A DNA stretch of 64,000 nt from positions 17,028 to 81,027 of the forward strand of contig DHQO01000024.1 of NCBI GenBank assembly GCA_002408125.1. Reading direction: 5' to 3'. Positions 53,121-61,368 of the stretch are shown in pieces. Positions within the stretch are counted from its first letter, which is position 1, and the number at the start of each line of letters is the position of its first letter. Below the pieces are notes generated by a model. It searched no databases, was not told where the DNA came from, and saw only the letters and a program-made list of their open reading frames with translations. The translations under genes and the position numbers were made by a program. This stretch comes from Hyphomonadaceae bacterium UBA5336 (GTDB taxonomy: Bacteria > Pseudomonadota > Alphaproteobacteria > Caulobacterales > Hyphomonadaceae).

Positions 53121-55058
53121 ATGACATTCGCCAAACAAACCATATTCGAGGTTATCCGGGCAGTACGTCGCCTGGGCACGGTGGGCTTGTTTGGGATCGG
53201 TATTGCGATTGGCAGTACTCTGATCGCAACCTTCTCGGACAATCTTTTCGGCGACGATGCGCGCCAGAACCGCTTCACCGCCGTTGCCTCGGTCGGCGAG
53301 GGTACACTTCTTCACCAGCTCCCCAGCCAGCCCTGGTCCCGCGTCATGGGCGACCGCCAGTTCGAGCGGGTCACCGATGTCGCGCTTACCAGGAACCAGG
53401 ATGTGGTCTTTGCCGGACTCAGCCTTGGTGTCGGCCATGACCAGACCTCCCATGCAGTGCTTGTGCGTACCGGCCCGCATGGCTTCGTGCATGCCCAGAG
53501 CCGGGTCTCCTGGCCGGGCATGGGCAGCGTTTCCGGTGTGTCGCTGGATGACCAGGGCTCGGCGCGCCTCGTCCACTGGCAGGGCGTCAATGCCGCCTTC
53601 GCCAGCGTCAATTCCGGCGGACAGGTGATCTGGAGCCGCCGTCTCGCCGGGGCCGAAAGCAGCGTCTGGGCCGATATCGAAAGCGCGGCCAATGGCGAGT
53701 CGCTGGTCGTGATGGCCGGCGCGCCGGAAGAGGGCGCCTCAGTCCGCGTGGTGCGCCTGGATGAGGCCGGCAAGCAGCTCTGGCGGCGCGATCTCAACGT
53801 GCGCGAGGGCATTGAGTCTGTCTCCATGTTCGACAGCGAGGATCGCGGCGCGCTGATCGCGCTCGAGGCCCTCGACGAGTTCGGTCTGCGCACGCTCGAC
53901 CTGGTGCGGCTTGACTGGCGTGGCCGGGTGGCCTGGTCGCGCACAGTCTATGAAGGCCGCGATGCGCGCCTGGCCGATGCCGCCATGGAGCCGGAAGGCA
54001 GCGTCGTGCTGGTCTCTGGGTCTCCCTCCGCGCTTTACCGTTTTGATGGTCTCGGACAGGTCAATTGGGTGCGCCACCTGCCGCGCCTGGATGTGGAAGG
54101 CCATCACCAGGTCGTGCGCCGCGAGAATGGCGATATCCAGGTTCTCGCCGAGCCGCTTACCAGCGCCGTGGCGCGCCGTCACTGGCTCGCCCGGTTCAAT
54201 GCCGATGGCCGCGAGCTGTGGTCGCGCACCCGCGCCAACCGCATGAACGCCACGTTCGAGGCCGCCGAGTTCCTGCCCAATGGCATGGTCATCGCCGGCG
54301 GTTCGCTGATGACTTCGGCAAATGGCGATACCGACATGCTGCTTCTGGCGGTGGGCGACGATGGCGCATTCCCATCCGGCTATGGTGCGGCGACAGCTCT
54401 GCCGTCGGTCGATCCCGACACGGTCGGCAAGCCGGCGACCAATTCGCCCATGCTGGCGGCCTCCGTCCTGGTGGATGGTTCAATGACGCTGCAGGCGGCC
54501 TATTCGGCTGACCGCGCGGCTTCCAGCGCCAACCAGTCCGATGCTGAACGGCCCCTGCGTCCGCTGAGCACGATTGCCGGCAGTGAGGACACGCAACCGC
54601 CCCCGGACTCGCTTGCCGGCGCGCGCGAAACGGCCTCTCCGGTCTATTCTGCCGTGGAAGAGGTGCCTGCCGAGCCCGGCTCGGCCGCCGCTGTGGAAAT
54701 GCGGGAAATCTCCGCACCGGTCCAGACGATGGCTTATGCCCCCTCCGCAGAGATGCCCGGCTTTGCAGCGCCCGAAGCCCTGACCGCCTCGGAGCCCGCC
54801 GCGGTCCAGGCCAGCCTGCAGCGCATCTCCAGCCAACAATCCTCGGCCTATGATTATCGCTGCACATTCACCTGCCTGGCCCAGTCCAACGATGTGGTGA
54901 AGTATCCGGTGGCCAAGCGGATCTCAGATGTGTCGGAGGAAAACTCCACGCTGGTGGCGCTGGATGTGATGGCAATGGATCATGGTGTGTGCCTGGCCAC
55001 GGGCGGCAAGGTTTATGATGAGCCGCGCCTGCCGCCGGTCTGCGAACGCCTCAACTGA
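53121..55058 (+). CDS. large membrane-anchored protein with propeller-like repeats, function unknown
   Basis: Protein of 645 residues, family not recognised. One membrane segment near 18-38 (LGTVGLFGIGIAIGSTLIATF) puts the rest in the periplasm. Residues 50-430 contain repeated units of about 45 residues such as LDEAGKQLWRRDL, LDWRGRVAWSRTV, FDGLGQVNWVRHL and FNADGRELWSRT, typical of PQQ-like or WD-like beta-propeller blades. A Ser/Pro/Ala/Glu-rich linker (about 450-580) leads to a C-terminal domain with four cysteines (CTFTC, GVC, PVC). Monocistronic; a hairpin follows at 55065-55086. Confidence 0.75.
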   Translation: MTFAKQTIFEVIRAVRRLGTVGLFGIGIAIGSTLIATFSDNLFGDDARQNRFTAVASVGEGTLLHQLPSQPWSRVMGDRQFERVTDVALTRNQDVVFAGLSLGVGHDQTSHAVLVRTGPHGFVHAQSRVSWPGMGSVSGVSLDDQGSARLVHWQGVNAAFASVNSGGQVIWSRRLAGAESSVWADIESAANGESLVVMAGAPEEGASVRVVRLDEAGKQLWRRDLNVREGIESVSMFDSEDRGALIALEALDEFGLRTLDLVRLDWRGRVAWSRTVYEGRDARLADAAMEPEGSVVLVSGSPSALYRFDGLGQVNWVRHLPRLDVEGHHQVVRRENGDIQVLAEPLTSAVARRHWLARFNADGRELWSRTRANRMNATFEAAEFLPNGMVIAGGSLMTSANGDTDMLLLAVGDDGAFPSGYGAATALPSVDPDTVGKPATNSPMLAASVLVDGSMTLQAAYSADRAASSANQSDAERPLRPLSTIAGSEDTQPPPDSLAGARETASPVYSAVEEVPAEPGSAAAVEMREISAPVQTMAYAPSAEMPGFAAPEALTASEPAAVQASLQRISSQQSSAYDYRCTFTCLAQSNDVVKYPVAKRISDVSEENSTLVALDVMAMDHGVCLATGGKVYDEPRLPPVCERLN

Positions 55059-55064
55059 GCTGAA

Positions 55065-55086
55065 GCCGGCCCGGGACTGGGCCGGC
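55065..55086. terminator. GC-rich hairpin between convergent genes
   Basis: Perfect 8-bp stem GCCGGCCC with GGGCCGGC around a six-base loop, seven bases after the stop of the 645-residue protein gene. There is no T run, so termination may be Rho-aided. It could serve both converging genes. Confidence 0.45.
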
Positions 55087-55136
55087 CCAAGGCGAGGCGC
55101 AATCAGGAAACTGAATGGACCGGCTAGGCAGACCTG

Positions 55137-55508
55137 TCAGTCCGGCTTGAGGCTGGAGCGCGCTGCGACCCGCTCCATCGCCCGCCGCGAGAGCATGCCG
55201 AGCAGGTCCTCTTTCTTCTTCCCGCGCACATCCACCGGCGTGGCGAGATTGTGGGCTTTCAGCACCCGGCGCAGGGTCGAGACATCCATGCTGGCGAACT
55301 GGTCATAAACGCCCTCGGCGCCCTCGCGTGCGGCGATGTCGACCGGGTTGAGCAGCACTTCCCTGTCGCGCTCGGGGAAGGTGACCTGGCCGCCGGTCGC
55401 GCGCACCAGTCGGGCGGCGAATTCCGGATTGCCCAGCGCTTCCTCGCGGATCACTTCGAACAGGCGGTCGAGATACTCGCCCGCGCCTAGCGTCTCACCA
55501 TCTCCCAT
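55137..55508 (-). CDS. small SAP-like protein, partner of the ParA-like ATPase
   Basis: Protein of 123 residues, family not recognised. The C-terminal part DVSTLRRVLKAHNLATPVDVRGKKKEDLLGMLSRRA has the helix-linker-helix look of a SAP DNA-binding motif (LrrvLkahnL ... gKKeDLLgmL). The N-terminal half is acidic and helical, apparently adapted for protein contacts. It overlaps the ParA-like gene by 22 bases on the same strand, so the two are co-translated and likely work together. DNA binding is inferred. Confidence 0.65.
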   Translation of the reverse strand: MGDGETLGAGEYLDRLFEVIREEALGNPEFAARLVRATGGQVTFPERDREVLLNPVDIAAREGAEGVYDQFASMDVSTLRRVLKAHNLATPVDVRGKKKEDLLGMLSRRAMERVAARSSLKPD

Positions 55509-56407
55509 GCCACACCTGTGCGCTGATACATGAAGTCGGCATAGCGCTGGGCCAGCCGGCGCACATCCGCCGTTACCGAGCCATACTTGCCGCGAAACGT
55601 GTTGTAGCTATCCAGCGAGGGGCGATCCATCGCCTTCAGGACGCTGATACTGTCGGGGATCACCGCGCCGAAATAGCGGTCCTTGAGATAGACATCCTGG
55701 ATGTCGGCGCGGATCTGGCGGGCGAGCGAGGTGTTGCGGAAGCGCGTGACGACGACGAAGGAATTATCGGCCAGGTCCGAGCGTACATGCTCTGTTACCC
55801 AGTCGGAGAACTGTTTCGAACCCCAGATCGAGATCGGGTCGGCGAGCGTCGGCAGCACGAAGGTCTCCGCCGTGGCGAGCGCGGCGCGCGCCAGCGGCGA
55901 CAGGTGCGGCGGGCAGTCGATCAGGATCACGTCATATAAAGAGAGCAGGGGCTCGACAGCGCCGCGGAAATGCTCGGTTAGCGCCGCGGTCAGCGTCGAG
56001 GGCGTGCCGGTGGTGGAGTACCAGTCCTCCTCCAGCGACATTTCCGCCATGCGCAGCTTGGGGTGCGAGGGCAGGATCGAGACCCAGCCCTTGCGGTCGT
56101 CCTCTTCCTCGGCCTTGCGCAGCTCTTCCAGCGAGACGGCATTGGGCACGATGAAAGGCCCGGCAATCGGTGGCTCGCCGCGCACGAACTGGCCGAGCAG
56201 CTCGTGGGCGCCCTTGTCCTGGTCGGCGACCTGGTCGAGGCCGAGCTCGGTCAGCAGCACCTGGCTGGAGTTTGCCTGGCTGTCGAGATCGATCACCAGC
56301 ACGTCCAGCCCATAGCAATAGGCCAGCCCGTCAGCCAGCATCACGGTCGTGGTGGATTTACCCACGCCCCCCTTCAGGTTGGCGATCGCGGCAATATTGG
56401 CTGACAT
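55487..56407 (-). CDS. ParA-family ATPase
   Basis: Protein of 306 residues. Deviant Walker A KGGVGKST at 12-19 with signature lysine K12 and K17; A' motif VIDLDSQANSS; Walker B ILIDCPPHLSPL. There is no N-terminal helix-turn-helix. It is not next to parB, gidAB or a replication gene, so it is unlikely to be the chromosomal ParA; it may position some other cargo. The start MSANIAAIANLKGG is preferred over an ATG 48 codons upstream with no family match. Confidence 0.88.
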   Translation of the reverse strand: MSANIAAIANLKGGVGKSTTTVMLADGLAYCYGLDVLVIDLDSQANSSQVLLTELGLDQVADQDKGAHELLGQFVRGEPPIAGPFIVPNAVSLEELRKAEEEDDRKGWVSILPSHPKLRMAEMSLEEDWYSTTGTPSTLTAALTEHFRGAVEPLLSLYDVILIDCPPHLSPLARAALATAETFVLPTLADPISIWGSKQFSDWVTEHVRSDLADNSFVVVTRFRNTSLARQIRADIQDVYLKDRYFGAVIPDSISVLKAMDRPSLDSYNTFRGKYGSVTADVRRLAQRYADFMYQRTGVAWEMVRR

Positions 56408-56586
56408 CGGGCATAGGCTCCGTGGCCGGGGGTGCTTAGGGGACGGTTCTCGTTCCCCCCTCTTTTGGCCGATGGATTCCGGCAGGGCAAGACACAGTAT
56501 GGCATGTCTCGCATGGCGGGCTTCTTGCATTTGCTCACAAACCGTCTCCACACTCGTCCCAGTTCCAGTTTCGGGAGTCTTTTCGC

Positions 56587-57552
56587 GTGAGTTTCCTGGC
56601 GATTTGTATCCCGACCTACCAGCGCAACCAGGAGTTGGGAGAGCTGCTTGATGCGCTGCAGCGTCAGGCTTTGCCGGCCCATGGCATCGGTGTGCGCATC
56701 CTCGTGATCGACAACAATCCCGATGGCCGGGCGCTCGAAGTGGTCAATTCCTGGACTGGCGAAAATGTGATGTATCCCATCGGCTATGTTCACGAGACCG
56801 CGCCGGGCGTGGCCCATGTGCGCAACCGCGCGTTGGCCGAAACGCGTGGCGACGATTTCCTTGTCTTTATCGACGATGACGAACTGCCGGCCGAGAACTG
56901 GCTGACCGAGCTCTGCCGGCGTCGCGCCGAGACACACGCTGCGGCTGTGTTCGGCACGGTCGAGGCCCTCTATGAAGGGAGCACGCCGCCGGACTGGATG
57001 CGCGAGGGCGACTTTCATTCAAAGCCGGTGTTGGAAAATGGCACGCGGGAGAAACCCGGCGGGACCGATAATTGTCTCATCGACCTGGCCGCCGTGCGAC
57101 GACATGACCTGAAGTTCGACACCAGGCTGAGCCTGGTGGGCGGAGAGGACACATTGTTCTTCGACGCGCTGCTGCGCCGCGGCGAAATTCTCGCCAATGC
57201 GGCAGGTGCGAAGACCTTCGAGCGGATCCCGGAGAACCGCGCCACGCTGGGCTGGCTGATGAAACGCTGGCGGCGTACGGGGATGACCGACGCGCTGATG
57301 ATCGCTGGCCGGCGCGGTGGCGGATCGGGAACGCGGCTGCGCGCCGGGCTGGAGGGCCTGGTGCGGATCCTCGCCGGCGGCGGGCTCGCGGGGCTGGCCT
57401 GGCTGGTGGCCGGCGGGCGGATGAGCGCGGGCGTCGCGCGCCGCCTTTATACCTTCCAGCGCGGCTTCGGCATGGTCGATTTCGCCATGGGCCGGCTGGT
57501 ACTGGAATATGAGCGCCCCGCAGCAATCGCGGCGTCTCAGCCGCAGGCTTGA
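56587..57552 (+). CDS. glycosyltransferase family 2
   Basis: Protein of 321 residues. LAICIPTYQRNQELGELLDAL starts the GT-A fold, and FIDDDELPAENW is the metal/nucleotide-sugar motif. HVRNRALAETRGD and LVGGEDTLFFDALLRRG are typical of GT2 enzymes making surface polysaccharide. A hydrophobic stretch near the C-terminus (ILAGGGLAGLAWLVAG) suggests membrane contact. The start is a GTG with GGGAG upstream. It resembles the GT2 at 12413-13429 in layout. Target unknown. Confidence 0.85.
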   Translation: MSFLAICIPTYQRNQELGELLDALQRQALPAHGIGVRILVIDNNPDGRALEVVNSWTGENVMYPIGYVHETAPGVAHVRNRALAETRGDDFLVFIDDDELPAENWLTELCRRRAETHAAAVFGTVEALYEGSTPPDWMREGDFHSKPVLENGTREKPGGTDNCLIDLAAVRRHDLKFDTRLSLVGGEDTLFFDALLRRGEILANAAGAKTFERIPENRATLGWLMKRWRRTGMTDALMIAGRRGGGSGTRLRAGLEGLVRILAGGGLAGLAWLVAGGRMSAGVARRLYTFQRGFGMVDFAMGRLVLEYERPAAIAASQPQA

Positions 57553-57696
57553 CGCGGCGGGCCCTTTCCGTCAGATAGCGCGCTTTCGCGACGGGCTTGC
57601 CCGGCTGCGGAAGTATCGCGTGGGAGGTGGCGGACGCTTCAAGTCCATGTTCGCGCCGCACCACGCCCCTCAAATGCCAAGCCAAGTGAGGATATC

Positions 57697-58125
57697 ATGG
57701 CGAAGAAACTGCTGGGGCAATTGAAGCTCCAGATCCCGGCCGGTCAGGCCAACCCGTCCCCGCCCGTCGGCCCGGCCCTCGGTCAGCGCGGTATCAACAT
57801 CATGGAATTCTGCAAGGCCTTCAACGCGAAGACCCAGCAGATGGAGCAGGGCCTGCCGACCCCGGTGGTCATCGACTACTATCAGGACAAGTCCTTCACC
57901 TTCATCGTGAAGACCCCGCCGGCTTCGGTGCTGCTGAAGAAGGCCGCCAAGATCAAGGCCGGCGCCAACACGCCCGGTTCGCAGACCGTCGGTCGCGTGA
58001 CCATGGCCCAGTGCCGCGAGATCGCCGAGATGAAGATGGAAGACCTGAACGCGAACGACCTGGACGCGGCGCAGAACATCATCGCAGGGTCGGCCCGTTC
58101 CATGGGCCTGGAAGTGGTGGAATAG
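57697..58125 (+). CDS. rplK: 50S ribosomal protein L11
   Basis: Protein of 142 residues with the standard L11 pattern: KLQIPAGQANPSPPVGPALGQRGINIMEFCKAFNA, and GSARSMGLEV at the end. It binds the GTPase centre of 23S rRNA. The gene is preceded by a 144-bp gap and a GT2 gene rather than by nusG, which usually lies here. Confidence 0.97.
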   Translation: MAKKLLGQLKLQIPAGQANPSPPVGPALGQRGINIMEFCKAFNAKTQQMEQGLPTPVVIDYYQDKSFTFIVKTPPASVLLKKAAKIKAGANTPGSQTVGRVTMAQCREIAEMKMEDLNANDLDAAQNIIAGSARSMGLEVVE

Positions 58126-58129
58126 GGAC

Positions 58130-58825
58130 ATGGCACACGGAAAACGTTTTCGCGCCGTCTCGGCCAAAGTAAACCCGGAAAAGGTCTACTCCGTCGACGA
58201 AGCGGTGAAGACCGTGAAGGAGAATGCCACCGCGAAATTCGACGAGACCGTCGAAATCGCCGTGAACCTCGGCGTCGACCCGAAATATGCCGACCAGATG
58301 GTCCGGGGCATGGTGTCCCTGCCGGCCGGCACGGGCAAGGCGGTCCGCGTGGCCGTGTTCGCGCGCGACGCCAAGGCCGAGGAAGCCAAGGCTGCCGGTG
58401 CCGAGTTTGTCGGCGCGGAAGACCTGATGGAACAGATCCAGGGCGGCATGATGGATTTCGACCGCGTCATCGCGTCTCCGGACATGATGAGCGTTGTCGG
58501 TCGTCTCGGCAAGGTGCTCGGACCCCGCGGCCTGATGCCGAACCCGAAGGTCGGCACGGTGACCCCGAATGTCGGCCAGGCGGTGAAAGACGCCAAGGGC
58601 GGCTCGGTGGAGTTCCGCGTCGAGAAGATGGGTATCGTGCATGCCGGTATCGGCAAGGCCTCCTTCTCCGAAGCCGATCTGAAGACCAACCTGAAAGCCT
58701 TTGTCGGCGCGCTGATGAAAGCCAAGCCGTCGGGCGCCAAGGGCACTTATGTGAAGCGCATCGCGCTGAGCTCGACCATGGGCCCGGGCGTGACCGTGGA
58801 CACCAGCGAGGCCATCGCCGAATAG
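58130..58825 (+). CDS. rplA: 50S ribosomal protein L1
   Basis: Protein of 231 residues with L1 motifs VEIAVNLGVDPKYADQMVRGMVSLPAGTGK, GRLGKVLGPRGLMPNPKVGTVT and VEFRVEKMGIVHAGIGK. It lies four bases after rplK. It forms the L1 stalk, and in many bacteria it also represses its own operon. A strong terminator follows at 58853-58886, separating it from rplJL. Confidence 0.97.
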   Translation: MAHGKRFRAVSAKVNPEKVYSVDEAVKTVKENATAKFDETVEIAVNLGVDPKYADQMVRGMVSLPAGTGKAVRVAVFARDAKAEEAKAAGAEFVGAEDLMEQIQGGMMDFDRVIASPDMMSVVGRLGKVLGPRGLMPNPKVGTVTPNVGQAVKDAKGGSVEFRVEKMGIVHAGIGKASFSEADLKTNLKAFVGALMKAKPSGAKGTYVKRIALSSTMGPGVTVDTSEAIAE

Positions 58826-58852
58826 GCTCAGAGCCAGACCGGATTTTTTCAG

Positions 58853-58886
58853 ACACCCCGCAGCTTCGGTTGCGGGGTGTTTTTTG
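58853..58886 (+). terminator. rho-independent terminator after rplA
   Basis: 10-bp stem ACACCCCGCA (58853-58862) with TGCGGGGTGT (58871-58880), loop GCTTCGGT, then a T run to 58885. It shows that rplKA is a separate transcription unit from rplJL-rpoB. Confidence 0.92.
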
Positions 58887-58998
58887 TTTGATCCCGTATC
58901 GCTGCGCTCACATGAGACGGGCTCAGGGCTGCACCGGCGCCCGCAGGGCGCGCGGGGGCGCTGCGGCAGATCGGTCTATAAATTCAGAGCGGTCTCAT

Positions 58999-59123
58999 CT
59001 TCCCCCGTTCACGGGGGAAGTGGCCTGCGGAGCAGGTCGAAGGGGGGAGCAATGCTTAAAGCGTGCCGGTGGCTTCCCCCCTCCGAGCGGCTCTGCCGCC
59101 CACCTCCCCCGCAGGCGGGGGAG
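58999..59123. repeat. composite palindromic repeat at the 3' end of copy 3
   Basis: Two hairpins, CTTCCCCC-GTTCAC-GGGGGAAG at 58999-59020 and CTCCCCC-GCAGGC-GGGGGAG at 59104-59123, flank a spacer with GGCCTGCGGAGCAGGTCGAA and CCGAGCGGCTCTGCCGCCC. This is a common intergenic repeat style in alphaproteobacteria. It begins outside the copy-3 frame and supplies that frame's last ~40 codons. Confidence 0.65.
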
Positions 59124-59410
59124 GATTCCCCGATCAGAAAGCCTTCCACCGCCCGCCCCACTTCAGCCAGCACATCGCGCCAGTCTTTCTCACCGGCCAT
59201 GTGCCGGTTAAACCTCGCGCGTTCCGGGCTGAGATCCAGATAAGTGACATGGATCCAGCCATACCAGGTGATCTCAACACGCATGCTGGCATAGGCATGC
59301 CCCTCTTCGATCAGCTTGCCCGTCCAGGCCACGAAGGCACGCAGGCTCAGCCACAACACCGGCCAGAAGAGCGGGTGCACCTTTGAGAAGGGATCGGCGA
59401 GCGGGTTCAT
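59009..59410 (-). CDS. unrecognised small protein, copy 3 of the three-copy family
   Basis: Protein of 133 residues. The core LADPFSKVHPLFWPVLWLSLRAFVAWTGK ... ITWYGWIHVTYLDLSPERARFNRHM matches copies 1 and 2, with synonymous and conservative changes that suggest selection on the protein. As in copy 1 the frame then reads through a palindromic repeat (residues about 95-133, SPACGGGGRQSRSEGGSH), which is probably not native. It sits between rplA and rplJ on the opposite strand. A hydrophobic middle hints at membrane association; no function assigned. Confidence 0.6.
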   Translation of the reverse strand: MNPLADPFSKVHPLFWPVLWLSLRAFVAWTGKLIEEGHAYASMRVEITWYGWIHVTYLDLSPERARFNRHMAGEKDWRDVLAEVGRAVEGFLIGESSPACGGGGRQSRSEGGSHRHALSIAPPFDLLRRPLPP

Positions 59411-59739
59411 GCCCGAGAGTGTGCGGGCCGCGGCAAGTGGGTCGGATATATTGTCCGACTCCCCGTGGCTTGACCACGGGGCCCAGCTCGGGACAGGGCG
59501 GCGGGAGAGATGGTGGCGCTGGAGCCGGGTGTCGCCGCCGGTACGCCTGTTTCACCTCATGGCACGGTATCGAGGGCAGGCGATGGGCCCCGTGGTCAAG
59601 CCACGGGGAATCGGTGTTGGGGGTTGCTGGCGAAAAAGAGACACAGGCCCGTCTCCCGCGACCTCCGCGCGCGGGCAGATGCTGGCTTACAAAGCTGATC
59701 GTGACCGTTTTTTGCCGCCGCCGGAAAGCAGGAGCGTTC
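59411..59739. repeat. 329-bp gene-free stretch with a 25-nt perfect inverted repeat
   Basis: 59433-59447 carries the 15-nt block shared with copies 1 and 2. Arms 59460-59484 and 59585-59609 are perfect 25-nt inverted copies, 100 bases apart, and each arm also folds on itself (CCCCGTGG-CTTGA-CCACGGGG). The spacing and symmetry resemble a small non-autonomous element. No coding capacity is seen between the arms. Confidence 0.7.
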
Positions 59740-60066
59740 ATGAAACGGGTATTTGGTGCGATCGCGGTGGGGCCGGGCTTTCTCATCCTGGCGGGCTGTC
59801 AGAGCCCGCCCGGCGCAGAACGTGTCTCGGCCGCGAACAATCGCGACACGCAGGCAAAGGTGAACGAGGATGGCGAGGAACTGATCTGCCGCCGTGAATA
59901 CGAAGCCGGCTCGCGCGTGAAATTCACCGAAGTGTGCGGCACCGAGGAAGACTGGGCACGCATGGACGATGCCAATCGCGAGTTCCTCAAGGACGCCACC
60001 GGCCAGCGGGTGGTTTCAAATTCCTCCTGGGCACCCTATATGGTTTTCCTGTGGAATTGTTTGTGA
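59740..60066 (+). CDS. small lipoprotein of unknown function
   Basis: Protein of 108 residues. Signal with lipobox ILAGC (C20), then a charged region with CRREYEAGSRVKFTEVCGTEEDWARMDDANREFLKDATG; the two cysteines CRR and VCG may pair. This CxREYxxGSRxxxxxVCxTxxEW pattern recurs in short alphaproteobacterial lipoproteins. AGGAG precedes the ATG by six bases. It lies between rplA and rplJ and is probably its own unit. Confidence 0.75.
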   Translation: MKRVFGAIAVGPGFLILAGCQSPPGAERVSAANNRDTQAKVNEDGEELICRREYEAGSRVKFTEVCGTEEDWARMDDANREFLKDATGQRVVSNSSWAPYMVFLWNCL

Positions 60067-60409
60067 CATTCCCCCGGAAAACAGTGTGATCTGAAAACAA
60101 CTTGACTTTTCTGCAAGAGCGGGGTTGCGCCCCTGTGGGGAAGGTGTTAACGACGCTCCCTTGCGGGAGATTTCGCGTGGTTTGCGGAGCCTCCCGCTTT
60201 CCTGTCCGAGACCATAGGCTGCCTTTCGGGGCGGTAAATTTCAAGACGAAATGCCTATGCAGACGGGGTGAGGCGAGACAGGGGCGATAAGGCCCTTCGG
60301 ATCAACGAGCCCCGGGCAGGCGCTGGAAAGGGAACCGGTTTCCGGGGAACTTGAAGGCAGACACCCGGGCGCCCGGATGGTCCGGTCGCTCTTAAGTTGG
60401 AGACCCGTA
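60067..60409 (+). promoter_or_regulatory. rplJ promoter and structured 5' leader (L10 leader-like)
   Basis: 343 bases without a gene. A TTGACT hexamer at 60102-60107 may be the -35 of the rplJL-rpoBC promoter, with no clear -10. Downstream are stem CTCCC/GGGAG (60156-60169), a long-range pair CATAGGC (60213-60219) with GCCTATG (60253-60259), and a palindrome CCGGGCGCCCGG near 60365. Such leaders bind the L10-L12 complex to repress translation in many bacteria; here that is inferred. Confidence 0.5.
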
Positions 60410-60925
60410 ATGGATAGAGCTGGAAAGGAAGCCGCTCTGGAGACGCTGAAAGGTGTCTTCGATGAGAGTGGCGTAGTGGTTGTTACCCACTATTCCGGTC
60501 TGACCGTTGCGGAAATGACCGGCCTTCGGTCCAAGCTGCGCGAGCAGGGCGGACAATTGAAGGTGATCAAGAACCGGCTGGCGAAGATCGCGCTGGAAGG
60601 CAAGGGCGGCGATGCCGCCTCCGAGCTGTTCCAGGGCCCTGTCGCCATTGCGTTCTCTCCCGATCCGGTCGCGGCCTCGAAGGTCGTGGCGGATTATTCC
60701 AAGGAGAACGAAAAGCTGATCCTGATCGGCGGCATCATGGATGAGACCGTGCTGGACGCCAATGGCGTTCAGGCGCTCGCCAAGCTGCCCTCGCTCGATC
60801 AGCTGCGCGGCAAGCTCATCGGCCTTATCCAGGCCCCGGCCACCAAGGTGGCGGGCGTGGTTCAGGCTCCGGCAAGCCAGCTGGCGCGTGTGCTCAAGGC
60901 GTATGCCGAGAAGGACGCGGCCTAG
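60410..60925 (+). CDS. rplJ: 50S ribosomal protein L10
   Basis: Protein of 171 residues, the stalk base that holds L7/L12 dimers. Motifs: VVVVTHYSGLTVAEMTGLRSKLREQGGQLKVIKNRLAKIAL and the C-terminal helix ASQLARVLKAYAEK. ATG at 60410 with GGAG eight bases upstream beats an ATG 11 codons earlier. It is followed by rplL after 59 bases. Confidence 0.96.
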   Translation: MDRAGKEAALETLKGVFDESGVVVVTHYSGLTVAEMTGLRSKLREQGGQLKVIKNRLAKIALEGKGGDAASELFQGPVAIAFSPDPVAASKVVADYSKENEKLILIGGIMDETVLDANGVQALAKLPSLDQLRGKLIGLIQAPATKVAGVVQAPASQLARVLKAYAEKDAA

Positions 60926-60984
60926 CTCGTTTCCGCAATTGCTCCAGACAAACTCACCCCAATCACCCTCAGGAACTGAAAACA

Positions 60985-61368
60985 ATGTCCAAGCTTGAAC
61001 AAATCGTTGAAGACCTCTCTTCCCTGACCGTCCTTGAGGCGGCTGAACTGGCCACGCTTCTCGAAGAGAAGTGGGGCGTGTCCGCGGCGGCTCCGGTCGC
61101 CATGGCGGCGATGCCCGGCGGCGCTGGCGATGCCGGCCCGGCGGCTGAAGAGAAGACCGAATTCGACGTGATTCTGACCGCTGGCGGCGAGAAGAAAATC
61201 GGCGTCATCAAGGTCGTGCGTGAAGTGGTTTCCGGCCTCGGCCTCAAGGAAGCCAAAGAGCTCGTTGAAGGTGCTCCCAAGCCCATCAAGGAAGGCGTCT
61301 CCAAGGAAGAGGCCGAAGAGCTCAAGAAGAAATTCGAGGAAGCCGGCGCCACCGTCGAGATCAAGTAG
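60985..61368 (+). CDS. rplL: 50S ribosomal protein L7/L12
   Basis: Protein of 127 residues. N-terminal dimerisation region IVEDLSSLTVLEAAELATLLEEKWGV, an Ala/Gly/Pro hinge, and C-terminal domain EFDVILTAGGEKKIGVIKVVREVVSGLGLKEAKELVEGAP. It recruits translation factors. It is upstream of rpoB, separated by 218 bases with hairpins. Confidence 0.97.
   Translation: MSKLEQIVEDLSSLTVLEAAELATLLEEKWGVSAAAPVAMAAMPGGAGDAGPAAEEKTEFDVILTAGGEKKIGVIKVVREVVSGLGLKEAKELVEGAPKPIKEGVSKEEAEELKKKFEEAGATVEIK

Noticed and set aside
55487..56407. Chromosomal ParA of a parABS system
   Set aside because: No parB, parS or gid genes beside it. The adjacent small protein is not ParB-like.
58999..59609. CRISPR array or phage attachment site
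   Set aside because: The repeats are palindromic, irregularly spaced and of different families, with no spacers of even length and no cas genes.
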